Below the pieces are notes generated by a model. The model saw nothing but the letters and a program-made list of their open reading frames with translations, searched no databases and was not told the origin of the DNA. Shown in pieces: positions 1-11,283 of a stretch of 64,000 bases of DNA (its first letter is position 1; each line of letters begins with the position of its first letter). Where the stretch lies: NCBI GenBank assembly GCA_037447655.1, contig JBBHKE010001389.1, positions 1 to 64,000 on the forward strand, written 5' to 3'. The position numbers and the translations under genes were made by a program. This stretch comes from Zygnema cylindricum (Eukaryota; Streptophyta; Zygnematophyceae; Zygnematales; Zygnemataceae).

Positions 1-79
1 CGATAAACTGTACGTTTTGTCAAATTCTGTACGAATACCTTATTTACAGTAGAGGATATTAGCTTGCCAACTTAGAGTA

Positions 80-976
80 CACCGCATAATTAGAGTAAGG
101 GTAACCTTCCATCATGCGAAAAGTGGGGTTGTTTACTGGAGAAAGTACCCTTCCGTACTAGGCCGTACTGTTTTTTTTTTTTTTTTTTACAAAAGATGTT
201 TACTAAAAATTCGTTGAGATTCTCCAGAATTCTTGGAGAAATATACCACCGTTCGATTTTCAATTTTCGACGCAAACTCTTCGTGTTTCCAGTACGTAGC
301 TAGTCTCCTCCGACTGTCCTCGGGAGGAGAGTTTGTGATTACTGGACGCGTGTTTTGGTCCACTTGTAAAGTCAGAGTCGATCCACAACAAACGTGAAGC
401 AATAAACTTACATGTGGCAAATGGAGTGTACCGTGTGACATCAAAGCCAGCCTGTTCGACGACAAAAAAAACTTGGTTGTAGGACATCTTGTGACGTCTC
501 CTTCATAAATGTGCGATATAGCGATTCACGTTCAAATGGTACATTCTTGGACATTTGTACAAACTTTAGTTTTGCAACGGTTTTCGTGGCCGTTGATGGC
601 ACAACAACCTTAAGAACGTTCAGATTGTACATTAGCGTGACGCTACTATATATTTTAATCGGCGTCTGCCCTTACACATACGCAGCTGCCATTTTGTCCT
701 TTTGGAAATGATGATTATTCCCGGGCGGCTCAACAGGTCCTACGTGTTACCAATCACAATCTAACACCTCATTCACTGGCACGACCTGATGGAAGGGTGT
801 TACATATATTACTGCCAGTAAACGTGTTCGTACGATTACTGGGAACGCCTGATGGAAGGTTACCCTAAATTCCTTTCTGAAACAGTTTTATCACATAAAT
901 TAGAGTAAATTACTCTAATTATTTTTTCTCTTTTTTTACTTTAAATTTTTCATTACTCTAATTACGATGCGCGGTG
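80..976. mobile_element. TA-flanked MITE (family A), interrupted by another element
   Basis: The left end CACCGCATAATTAGAGTAA (80) and right end TTACTCTAATTACGATGCGCGGTG (ending 976) are inverted copies, flanked by TA on both sides (78-79, 977-978). Almost all of the interior is a second element at 99-865, so only about 130 bp belong to the host MITE. The ends match the better preserved family A copies at 989-1594 and 3493-4110. No coding capacity. A TA target duplication suggests a Tc1/mariner (Stowaway-like) mechanism, but the superfamily is an inference. Confidence 0.6.
99..865. mobile_element. PIF/Harbinger-like non-autonomous element nested in a MITE
   Basis: Terminal inverted repeats GGGTAACCTTCCATCATGCG at 99-118 and its inverse (one mismatch) at 846-865 are flanked by the 3-bp direct repeat TAA (96-98 and 866-868). 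A 3-bp TAA/TTA duplication with G-rich ends is typical of PIF/Harbinger MITEs. The 767-bp interior contains only short, unconvincing open frames. A poly-T run lies at about 171-188. Confidence 0.6.
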
Positions 977-988
977 TACTATACTGTA

Positions 989-1594
989 CACCGCGAATCG
1001 TAATTAGAGTAAATTACTCTAATTCGGTCGCTCGAAATTTCGACTCTATGACATCAAATAGAGTAATCGATTCTAATTTTTTCATTATTCTAATTTAGGT
1101 ATGTTTAATTAGCTTAACAAAATTGTAATATAGCTTTGTCTTAAATAGTGTGGAGTACGAATGACGTTCGACCGTGCAAAATTGTACTTTTTTAAGTAAA
1201 AAAGGTACAATTAATGATTTAATAGAAGAAATCGCACTAAACGAAAAATGAATCTCATCGAAAAAAGGCCGTTCGCACAACTCTCGTCCGTCTACCGCAT
1301 CGTCGTCAGTGTGAACATTAACTGACATTCAGCGCGACAAATAATACTAAGGTCATAATGACGTCAAAAACATACGGACTGACAGTTTTTGAACGTCTAC
1401 GTAATTTAGTGTTCATAATTTCAGCGCGGATATTTATAACCGACATAGCCCAATATAGAGTAGTTAAATAAATTAGAGTAAACTTCCTCTGTGAAAAAGT
1501 TCTTTCACATAAATTAGAGTTAATTACTCTAATTGTTTTTTTTTTTTGTTTTTTTACTCTAATTTTTTCATTACTCTAATTACGATTCGCGGTG
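989..1594. mobile_element. MITE family A, complete copy 1
   Basis: A 606-bp element with ends CACCGCGAATCGTAATTAG... and ...CTAATTACGATTCGCGGTG, flanked by TA (987-988, 1595-1596). The short motif ATTAGAGTAA and its complement recur several times in both orientations inside each end, like subterminal transposase-binding arrays. It contains no transposase frame. It is closely related to 3493-4110 and 26628-26966. It ends only 79 bp before the provisional start codon of the F-box gene. Confidence 0.75.
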
Positions 1595-1672
1595 TAGTGT
1601 GCCTTGTCGTCCTTGAACGCTGCGTCTTTGTTTTACGCACACCGACCACGGTACTGTACGGTACTGCCCGAC

Positions 1673-1793
1673 ATGGGAGCAGCGTCGTCTTCCGTACGGT
1701 CTCCATATCCGCTGCCGCCTCTATGGCCGGAAAGAGCGCTGGTTTCTGGCCCGGGAATTTCGCTAGGGCTGGCTTGGCCGGATGTGCCACGTG
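1673..1793 (+). other. Provisional first coding exon of the F-box/LRR gene
   Basis: The ATG at 1673-1675 opens a 40-codon frame rich in Ser, Pro and Leu, then a donor at 1794 (G|GTTAGT) leaves one base. That base plus the first two bases of the exon at 2451 make a Gly codon and keep the F-box frame. Phase agreement has a one in three chance of being accidental, and the composition is not diagnostic, so this exon is a suggestion. Confidence 0.3.
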
Positions 1794-4700
1794 GTTAGTT
1801 ACTTTGTCGTTTTGGTTGTTTTAGAAGACATGAGATTGTGGGCGTATAGTGTGAGGGCGGCGCTTTGAGACGAAGGAGTAGAAATTAGGGTTCGAGGGTA
1901 GAACGTCGTTTTTAAGGCGGGGGGTTCAGGGAAGTAATGTGGGTTTTCAGGGTTTACTGGATTGTTTCAGTTCAGGGTTCAGATTTAAGACTCAGGCTTT
2001 AGAGGTTTAGTGGTGTAGGGTTTAGGGTTTATGGGGTTATGGGGTTATGGGTTTATGGGGTTATGGGGTTATGGGGTTATGGGTTTATAGGTTTATGGGG
2101 TTATGGTGTACCTTAAAGGACAATGCATGCATTTCATGTTTAAAATATTATTATCTTACCACTTTTTTTTTTGAGTCAGGTTTATTTGGGTCATTGGAAT
2201 GGACCTCTGTGAAATTGAATGAAGAGATGTGCATGATGGACAGTTTGTTATTTTTGATTTTTGTTTTTGATTTTTTTTTTTTTGGTTTGTACTGAAGTCT
2301 TTTCAAATTTAATACAAAATGAATCCTTAACCGTACAATCAATGAAAGCTTGACAACCCAATCAGTTCTCATGCCAACACTTGACTTTCATATATATTTT
2401 TTGCATCTGATTTTATCTAATTAATGTGGTTTTTTTTTTTTCCTGGGCAGGTGCCGGTCCTCGGGACCTTTCCCATGAGCCGCTAACCGACAAATTTTTT
2501 CCACCTGACAGTCCCAAAACCCACGTGGCCCAGGAGGATCCAATCAACCACTTAGAACCCGACAGCTCAGCAGAAAAAAACAATGCATATAGTGACGAGA
2601 CTCTCTCTCTCCCTCTCTCTCTTTCCCTATTAGAAGCCAGACTTTTTTATGCCCAGTTTGTTTCTTTGGAAATAGACTCCCATCCTCATGAAACCACTCA
2701 CTTTCGGGACATTCCTCCCGAGTGCCAGCTGGCAATTATTGGAAACCTCGGGGACATCTCCGATTGGTGCAGATTCAAGCTTGTTTGCAGGAGGTTCCGA
2801 CAGCTCGCAGATTTTTCCGTACAGAGCTTGGAGGTATCGGAGGGTGAAGAAGTGGCAGCTTTGCAATTGGCCAATGGTCTGAAGGGGTTCCGGAATTTAG
2901 CGAACCTCCGCCTTTTTGCTCATAGTGTGAACGATTGCGAAGATGGTGTCCTTTGTGCGCTTTCGCTATGTTGCAAAAAACTCCGGAGACTTTATTTGGG
3001 GAATTTTTGGAATTGGGTAATTTTCTTGTTAACTTTGGGTCATAAAGGAACTTCTGAAACTTTGTTGGGCAAATTTCGGAACTGGGTAAAAAAAAAAAAA
3101 TACTTGGGTCAAAAGGTCTACGTTTAGGGTCAATTTTAAGTTGAAAGTTTAAGTTTAAAACAAGTACACTTTGTACTGTTATTAGCGCCACTGACTCTAC
3201 ATCGATGCCCCAGAATTTTGCTCCTCGTATATATCAATCGTCTCTTTTGTTAAGCCAATTCTTTAAACGGTCGAGAACCAACCACGTCATTCAGAACTGA
3301 ATTAAAATAAATACCACTAATGTAAACCACGCGCTAATTTTTTCTTGACTCTAAAAACGATTCACGGTGTACCGGGGTCTCTTCTGTAATTGGGAATGGA
3401 ACGTTTTGGCTGTTTTCTTGTGGGTTATACGATTTTATGTTCGTGTTTTTGGAGTATTTTTTGATTATTTTGGAAAGGGTTAGTTTAAACTACACCGCGA
3501 ATCGTAATTAGAGTAAATTACTCTAATTCGGTCGCTCGAAATTTCGACTCTATCACATCAAATAGAGTAATCGACTCTAATTTTTTCATTATTCTAATTT
3601 AGGTGAGGTTTAATTAGCGTAAAAAATTTTAATATAGGTTTTTTTAAAATAGTGTGGAGTGCGGACGACGTCTGACCGTGCAAAATTGTACTTTTATAAA
3701 TAAAAAGGTACAAATAATGATTTAATAGAATCGCGCTCGCACGTGAAATCGCACTAAACAAAAAAATCAATCACATCAAAAAAAAGCCGTTCGCATAACT
3801 CTCGTCTGTCGACATCATCGTCGTCAGTGTGAACATTAACTGACATTCAATGCGACAAATATTATTAGCGTCAAAATGACGTCAAATCTATACCGAACTG
3901 ACACATTTTGTACGTCTACGTAATTTAGTGTTCATAATTATCGCGCACATAATTATCGCCGACATAACCCAATATAGAATAACTAAATAAATTAGAGTAA
4001 ACTTCATAGTTGAAAACGCTCTGTCACATAAATTAGCGTCAGTTACTCTAATTGTTTTTTTTTGTTTTTTTACTCTAATTTTTTCATTACTCTAATTACG
4101 ATTCGCGGTGTACATGTGGGTTTTCTGGGGAGCTACATTTTTTATGTTTGAATATTCTGAATATTATGTTGAAATTTGGGAAGAGTTGGGGACAATCAAA
4201 TCTCAAAAAGTTTGAAAAATAACGTCTTCCATTCCTATAATCAATCTTCTTGCCAGGACAACCTCTTTCAAGTCTGTTTTTTTTTGTTATACTTTCTCTT
4301 TGTTCTTTTGTAATTTTTTGCTTCTTCTTTTTTTCCAACTCCCTATTTGCACAGCTCTTATGTTTTTTCTCTGCCTGTTTTCCTAACTTTTTTTTCTTTT
4401 TTCTGTTATTACGTGTTTTTCTCAGAGTCCTTACGTTCCGTACGATGATGTCGCATTTACTCTTCTCTTTCACCAATGCAAGTTTTTGGAAGATGTGGAA
4501 ATTGTGTGGGAGGGAGGAGACAAGCCCGTCCCTCCCTCGTTATGGAAACTCCGTTATTTGAAACGATTTGTCGGTTTCAATTGGTACGCATTCAATCGCA
4601 TTCCTTCCGAAATTGGACAGTTGACTTCCTTGAAAGAGATTGGTCTTTTTGGAGCAGAAATAAGGCAAGTTCCATGGGAATTTTGGAAGCTCACCGGACT

Positions 4701-7000
4701 TGAAAAGTTGACGTTCGAGTCGGTTCTCAAGGTGCGAAGCTTGAATTTTAGCCACCCTTTATCACCAATAGTGTGGATTTTATTAGCAACTTTACGATTG
4801 TGTTTGCAATGCGAGTCCACTCTACATTGCTCATCGCTATTAGAGTAATAATGGTAATTCGGTCGCAGCTTTTTTGTCCGCAAATCATAAAATAGTGTTA
4901 ACAACATTTTTTTAAAAGGGTACGATTTGACAAGTCCCGTACACTAGATTAGTGTTATACATTCTAATTTTGCATTTACTCTAATAATACCTTTAACGTT
5001 AAACAGACTTATTTCGTTAATAGTGTGACCACATTGATGGTGACTAACAATCGATCGACTTGAAGGTACTAGAAGCATTGAGTCTATAATAGAGTTCTAT
5101 GTGCACGACTTTTGGATTTTGTTATGGCCAATTTTGGGTTATTCGTAGCTGATGATGGGACCGATATGTATATCGGATTATATCGACCAAAAAAAACTGA
5201 TAATGATGACTAAACAAATTGTACAAAAGAAACAAAACCGATTCCATGCAATACGGATTACAAATTTGAAACTCAATTTACTTGTTCATGCGCTACAATA
5301 CTCTTGGCAATTTTTCTGTATTTTCACGCTATGCCTTAACGTAGCTTTTCCATACGTGTTCGAATTCAGATTATTGGCGATAGTCAAAATTATCGCTATT
5401 ATATTGGGCACGACAATAATTATTGGCACATTGACCCAATCGATAAGTACGGACCTCTCTATCACCACTTTTTGGTTCGCCGACAGGATAAAATTACTCT
5501 GGTTTATAACAATTCATAACAGACTGGAAAATGTTTTACTTCACTTGACGCCTCGATTTCTCTTCCTTTTCCTCATTTTCTTTGTGGCAGATGGATGGAA
5601 TCTCCAAGCAAATTGGTGTTTTGGCAAATTTACGATATCTGGCAATCGAGAGCTTAAGTAAACCGAGCAAGCAGAACCAATTAAACCTGAGCTCGTCTTT
5701 AGTCCAGCTCAGCAATCTGGAGGCACTGACACTTGTCAATTGTCTTGACATGCCACCTCAGCACTGGAAACCTGTCTTGAAACTCCAACATTTGAAGGAA
5801 CTCCAATTAGGGATTGCCAGCTCAGCAGCGGTTCCTGACATTTTCTGGCTCAGTGATTGGAGAAATACACTGACATCGTTGACTGTGCAGGGAGAAAATC
5901 TTGAGATGCTGCCCGACTCGATCTTTCACTTGCTTCCCGAGCTAAAAAAATTTCGAGTGGTTGATTGTGTCTCTGTCAATTGGCTTTCGCCACAAGTTTC
6001 AAATCTTATAAAGTTAACGGAATTAGAAATTGATGGAGGACTTGAATCTCTTCCTGATTCTTTAGGTCAATTGAGTTCACTTCAAGTTCTGAAAATGGGT
6101 CCAGCCAACCTTATTTCAGAACTTCCGTCCACAATTGGAAATTTGAGAACCCTTCGAAAGGTTTATTTGAATTGCCCAATGCTGTTGTCAATTCCGAGAA
6201 GTTTTTTTGAGCTGACCGAGCTGGAAGATCTCCAGCTTGCAACAAAGTCACTAGGTCTCCTGCCCGAATCACTTCAATCTTTAGCAAATCTATCAAATTT
6301 AGAAATTTCAAGTGAAGAAATGACGTGGTTACCTACAGCTGTCGGGTCGTTACCGAAGCTTCAGAAACTTTCTATTGAAGGTCCAAACATCGGGTATCTT
6401 CCTTCAACTATCGGTACTTTGGCCGATCTCAAAGTCTTAACTCTTCGTAATTGTGGAGTTGTAGCTTTGCCTTCCTCCCTTTCCACTCTGTCTTCACTTC
6501 GCCGTTTGGATATCGACTGTGGGAAAACTCAGTCTCTGCCGGATACTCTTGGAAGCTTACAAAACCTAACGCGGCTTTTAATTTTGAACGGTGCAAAAAT
6601 TCGAGAAATTCCTAACGAAATCGGTCTTTTGAGCCGACTTCGACGACTTGCTTTTGTAAATTGTATTACAATCACTAAACTACCGGAAACTCTAGGCCTT
6701 CTTTCTAACCTTGTGAGATTAGATATTCTTATGTGTACTTCTCTAGTTACAATCCCCGATTCTATTTGTAAGCTTAAGCTAATGTACCTTGTATTGCAGT
6801 CATTGTGGGAGTTAGGAAAATTGCCGGAGTGTTTAGGTCAAATGACGTCTTTGATCACTTTTCATGTCCAAGATTGTCCCATTCTTGATAAAATCCCCGC
6901 TTCGTTGTGTAGATTACAAGGCATGAGAGATACTATTGCCGAGGAAACTGTAATAACTGCAGGACCACCAACTATAATTGAAAACCGGACGATTGAATAA
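1673..7000 (+). CDS. F-box/leucine-rich-repeat protein, 4 exons (first exon provisional)
   Basis: Model: exon 1 at 1673-1793 (provisional), exon 2 at 2451-3016, exon 3 at 4426-4731, exon 4 at 5591-7000; total 2403 nt, 800 aa. All introns are GT-AG and the phases agree. Exon 2 encodes an F-box (about 2702-2836): an FRDIPPE start, then DWCRFKLVCRRFRQLAD. F-box proteins recruit substrates to SCF ubiquitin ligases through SKP1. Exon 4 is almost wholly leucine-rich repeats of 23-24 residues with LPxSxxxLxxLxxLxI patterns, as in plant intracellular Ras-group LRRs and the LRR parts of resistance proteins. No kinase or NB-ARC domain is seen, so it may be an F-box receptor with an LRR substrate platform. 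Exon 2 has no ATG before the F-box, so an upstream exon is needed. The candidate ATG at 1673 joins in phase but its donor (GTTAGT) is weak. A pyrimidine tract ending in AG at 2633 is an alternative acceptor. AATAAA (6996-7001) overlaps the stop codon. Confidence 0.72.
1840..2110 (+). repeat. TTTAGGG-like degenerate minisatellite in the first intron of the F-box gene
   Basis: From about 1880 the text drifts through TTAGGG- and TTCAGGG-type words. At 2017-2106 it becomes a tandem array of GGGGTTAT and GGGTTTAT units, about 11 copies. The units resemble the plant telomere repeat TTTAGGG but are altered. It could be an interstitial telomere-like tract or an independent minisatellite. Confidence 0.6.
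3163..3369. mobile_element. Degraded MITE (family D) in an F-box gene intron
   Basis: A right end GACTCTAAAAACGATTCACG followed by GTG and TA, and a degenerate left end near TACTGTTATTAGCGCCACTG. The order of internal words matches 24257-24455: a CCCCA(A/G)AATTTTG block, a CACGTC block and GCTAATTTTTTCTT. It lies in the intron 3017-4425, so it would be removed by splicing. Confidence 0.5.
3493..4110. mobile_element. MITE family A, complete copy 2, inside an F-box gene intron
   Basis: A 618-bp element with ends CACCGCGAATCGTAATTAG and its inverse, flanked by TA (3491-3492, 4111-4112). It is nearly collinear with 989-1594 throughout, including the block around AAATAGTGTGGAGT and the AAAATTGTACTTTTATAAAT block. 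It lies in the same intron as the relic at 3163-3369 and accounts for almost half of that intron. Confidence 0.8.
4835..5000. mobile_element. MITE relic in the last intron of the F-box gene
   Basis: Contains CATCGCTATTAGAGTAATAA near 4836, TTCGGTCGC near 4858, and TTTACTCTAATAATACC near 4976. All three are family A/D words in the expected order, but no intact ends remain. The rest of the intron 4732-5590 shows no recognisable feature. Confidence 0.35.
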
Positions 7001-7839
7001 AAGTTTTCCTTTTCAAAGGCTTTTATCGAACGTGTGAAGTTGTTTATGGTTTGCAACATTTATCAGTCACATAGTCATATTTTGATGCATTTTAACTATT
7101 AGATTTTTTTTTACTTGCAATGCAATCCCTTTGCCTCCCTTTCCCTTTTCCTTTGCTTTCTCTTTGCAATCCCTTTCCCTTTTTTTTTTCCTTTGTTACT
7201 GTTTTATGTAGGCTAGTTTGTGCATTTCTTATTGTGAACATTTCATCGCAGAGTTCTTATCTCGATTGAGGCATAAAGATGGTTGTTATCTTTTTGATGT
7301 CATGTCGCAACAACAACTTTAGTCTTGTTTCTTCTTGTAAAATATTTTCCTATGTGTCGACAGTGAAGGGGTTATCTAGCGGTCCTAAATGCGAAAATGA
7401 ATATGGCGGACAAAATTATGCAACAGCATGTAAACAAAACTAAAATACAACAACAAACAATATAATATTTTTTTTAAGACAACAGCATGGAAACAAAACT
7501 AAAATACAACAACAAACAATATAAGATTTTTTTAAGAAAGCGCGATGGTTAATCATCTGAGTACATGGGATCCAAAAAAGTGGATGGCAAAGACGAAACT
7601 GAAAAAACGAAAGGCGAAGTTCTGGCAAAGTTGAGTAATCGGAAATAGTGATTTTTGTGTGAAATTTCAGAAACTTGCGGTATTCCCAAAAAAAAATCCT
7701 ATAGTAAAAACTAAAAAGTATGATTACAAACACGTACGGCATTTTGTCTGGACGTCAACAGCGTTGTGAACTTGTGACGGCATTTGACAACATCACCAAA
7801 AGCGTCGGGACCTGACCCGATTGTTCCGTACGAAACGTA
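7001..7839. other. F-box gene 3' flank; local 60-bp tandem duplication
   Basis: No gene seen. The first few hundred bases should hold the F-box 3' UTR. CT- and T-rich runs lie at 7100-7190. At about 7422-7535 a unit of about 63 bp containing CAACAGCATG(T/G)AAACAAAACT is present twice head to tail. The minus-strand open frame across it is repeat-driven and not supported. Confidence 0.5.
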
Positions 7840-8049
7840 CACCGTGAATCGCTATTAGCGTTAGTTTTTTTTCTTAAGACATATTTTATCCGTACACACA
7901 TGTCCGATTGTAGATCTGACGGTTGCGATTGAAAGTTATGATTCTCAGCCTCGATTGACGGTCTCGAATTGCAAATTGTACAAGTGTGCACGCAGAAAAG
8001 ATGTTTTGAGTGGTGAAAATGTTATTAACCCTAATAGTGATTCAAGGTG
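7840..8049. mobile_element. MITE family B, copy 1
   Basis: A 210-bp element with ends CACCGTGAATCGCTATTAG and ...CTAATAGTGATTCAAGGTG, flanked by TA (7838-7839, 8050-8051). The interior has a second inverted pair around CCGTACACACATGTCCGATT and its complement, so the whole element can fold back. Non-coding. Confidence 0.7.
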
Positions 8050-8293
8050 TAGCGTGACTACATAAAAATCCTTTCCACTTTTCCAGACCTTGCCGATGCA
8101 CCGTACTGCCACGTAAGCAGACGTGATGCTATGTGCATGTCTACATTGTACGGATGATGGCTTCAGGCATCATTGCCATTTTTTTATTTTTTTTCCAATT
8201 CACAAATTTATATTCCGAACGTGACTGCCGTTGATGCATTGCAACTTTGCAAGCCGTCGCGTTTTGGAATTTCCCGTATAGTATTATATAATA

Positions 8294-8510
8294 CACCGTG
8301 AATCGCTATTAGTGTTAATGTTTTTTTTGCCACTTAAAACGTCTTTTCCCCGTACACACATGACGGATTTTATATCTGACGGTCGCGATTGAAAGGTAAG
8401 ATTCTCACATTCCGATTGTCGGTCTCCGTCTGAAAATCGGACAAGTGTGTACGGAGAAAATATGTTTTATGAGGCGAAAAAGATGTTAACGCTAATAGCG
8501 ATGCACGGTG
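8294..8510. mobile_element. MITE family B, copy 2
   Basis: A 217-bp element with ends CACCGTGAATCGCTATTAG and ...CTAATAGCGATGCACGGTG, flanked by TA (8292-8293, 8511-8512). The interior is like that of 7840-8049. The right TA is shared with the next element, so two insertions abut. Confidence 0.75.
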
Positions 8511-8512
8511 TA

Positions 8513-8709
8513 CACCGCCAATCGCTATTAGAGTCAAGGATTAAATAGCGTCAAAAAAAATTTAGCGTTATTGATTCTAATTTAGTACCTGAGACATGGC
8601 AGATTATGGTCCACCTACTTAAATAGCGTTATTAATTGTATTTCAGGTTTTTTTTTTTGAAAAAAGGGCACCGAATTGGCGTTATATACTCTAATAGCGA
8701 TTGGCGGTG
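8513..8709. mobile_element. MITE family D, immediately upstream of the NusG-like gene
   Basis: A 197-bp element with ends CACCGCCAATCGCTATTAGA and ...CTCTAATAGCGATTGGCGGTG. Left flank is TA; right flank is AA, so one target base has changed. It lies about 200 bp before the start codon at 8914 and so probably forms part of the promoter or 5' UTR. The truncated copy at 26971 matches its right half in inverted orientation. Confidence 0.7.
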
Positions 8710-8913
8710 AACTGGCGATTTTCGATTGTACTGAACGAAAAAACACTATATAGCGTTTCCAATTGTTTTCCTGCAGAAAGCCTTCACTTCAAAAGCCTGA
8801 AAGCTAAAATTACAAATTTCCACCAAATTTTTCTTTGTCTTCTTAAATCCTTCTGTCCATACGCGCCTCAGCATCCGTACCGTACGAACACATTGTACGG
8901 ATATAGTTGCCAC

Positions 8914-11224
8914 ATGGCAGTGTGCTCTCTGCAGCCAGGCTCTTTTCACGTCGTTGGTAGAAAAGTTCAAGAGGAACCTGCCACGTGGCAGCTTTCTAGT
9001 GACTATGTTTGTCCGTTGACTTCTTCTAGAACTTTCTCCACCAGTGGTTGCGTTTGGCAGTCGGATTCTCCCCGATGGTTGGCTGGCGGACTAAGAAGAT
9101 GCCGCGTGGCGGCGTCCATGCTAGCGGAGCAAGGCGGTGATGCCACGTCAGCACGTGAGAGACGGAAATTGCGGCAGGCAAGAAGAGCGGAACTTGCGGT
9201 ATGCATTCCCTTAGCCCTAATTTGGAAACCCTAATTTTTTCGGAATTTTTAAATTTGCAATCTTTCCATTGGCCTCTAATTTTGTAACGGTTATTTTTGG
9301 AAACCCTAATTCCTGAATTGAAACCCTAGTTCTACAAACCCTGCACTTGAAAGCTGAAAAGTTCATTCCGGCAACTTCATGTCTGTTTTTTGTAGTTTTT
9401 TTTTAGCAATGTGTTTCTTTATTAACCCGGAAATTTTTCCTCTCCCTAAAATTATTGTTATGCTTCACAAAAATACTTGTTAAAGTTGTCAAATTTTTAT
9501 TGAGACTTACAATGTAGCTGTGATTGAAAGTGTATGTAGACTAAGCCCTGCTGTAGGCCTTTTTTTTATCCTCACTTGAAGTGGTGTGGACTATGCTATT
9601 TGTCTTTTTATATTATATCTTAATTTCGTGCATACTAATCATGTTGCCCGATTTCCGTAACAATAACACATACCAAAATACCTCCTAATTCTAGTCACGA
9701 GCATTCACAGAAATTAAAACTTAATAAAAAGTGGGGGGTTGAGAAAATTTGACACTGACGTTCTTTTTGTCCTTGTTATCCTTTTCGTCTAACATCATTC
9801 ATGCCTTCATGAGGTCGATAGGCCGAAAAGTCACTTAAGTTTTATGAGGTAATATTTATTAGTTATGAAGACACATTTCGGTGATTAACACTAAAACAAC
9901 CCTTATGCTAATTAAATTTTAATTCGAATAGTGTTTCATGGAGTTCTGTTTTCCAATTTGGATAGGATATGCAACCAATATTCTTAGGAGAATTAATAAA
10001 AAGTTAAAAACCTAGGCAACATTTGGTTTTTCTATTGGTGTCATTTGTCCTACCTGTTACATTTATGCATGCAGCATAGGCTTAATTGAGCTCCCTTTTC
10101 CGTATAATCATTCTTTACTCGTGTAATTGCGGGGATGTTTCACGAAGACCCCTTTTGGAAGCCTTTGAGAATTCCATATAGGCTGTTGTGTGAGTCTGTG
10201 ATGGTTTGCTACACTTGGAAAATTTGCAAGGTTGCCTTTTTTAACTTGAGGGAGCTGCATCCATGAAAACGTGTATTGTATTCTCAATTTGTGTTCCTTT
10301 CTGTCGTTTATCAAAACTCGAGCTAAACCGCGCTCCAAATATCAACCCACTTTTTCAAATTTATGTATTGTAGAAGGTGGCCCAATTCTATGTATTGGTT
10401 GACTTTTGTGAGGTTTGCTTTTTTCAATCACCTGGCAAACCGATAATCTGGAAGAGGTGTTGCTACATTTGTTAAGTGCACTCGTTTCCGCAGTTAGTTT
10501 GGAGCAGTACAATTATTAAAATTAACTACGCTACATTATTTTGTGGAAAGTAGCACATTATGGACCTTTCAAACAAATAGTAGTTTTAATACTATTTATG
10601 ATTTTGGGTAAAAAAACACTCATTCAGACTAGAGTATTAACTCTAATAGCAATGGGCGGTGTAGTTCAGAGTAGGTTCAGAACTTACCGTTACCTCTGCC
10701 ATTTCATCGTGCTTGATCTCTGTACTTACGTATATATAAAATGTGTAAATTAGTGCATTATTAACTTCTTGGTTTTAAATCCACATTAACGGCAGTAGAC
10801 CTTGATTGTGTCTTTTTCTCTCCAAAGTGGAAGAGGGGGAATCTGTCGATTGACTGTGACTGACTTTATTCCCTCTTATTTGACACTCTCGTGGAAATCA
10901 ACTTTTAGCGTTGACTTTCATTGTACTTGTGATTTTGAATGTTGCAGGAATCAAAAAGAGACGAGCTTGTAGACAGAGATGAGCTTCTATTGGCGTCAAG
11001 GAAAAAGAAAACAATGAAAATAGAGGAGGTGAAAAGTTTGGCTGATTTGGAGAAAAGGGGTCCTCAGTGGTACATTCTCACTATCGGGTCATCGGGTGAG
11101 AAGACCATTTTGGTACGATGATGATGTCATGATTTTGGTAGGGATTGTGCTGTGGATATTTTTCGTTTTAAAATCATTTTTATAGATTTGTATAAATTTC
11201 AATGTATAGTACATTTAGTATGCA

Positions 11225-11283
<59 letters not shown>

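Noticed and set aside
8701-8913. Upstream extension of the NusG-like frame to 8701
   Set aside because: It has no ATG, begins at the right end of a MITE, and the first ATG of the frame is 8914, which gives a sensible transit peptide.
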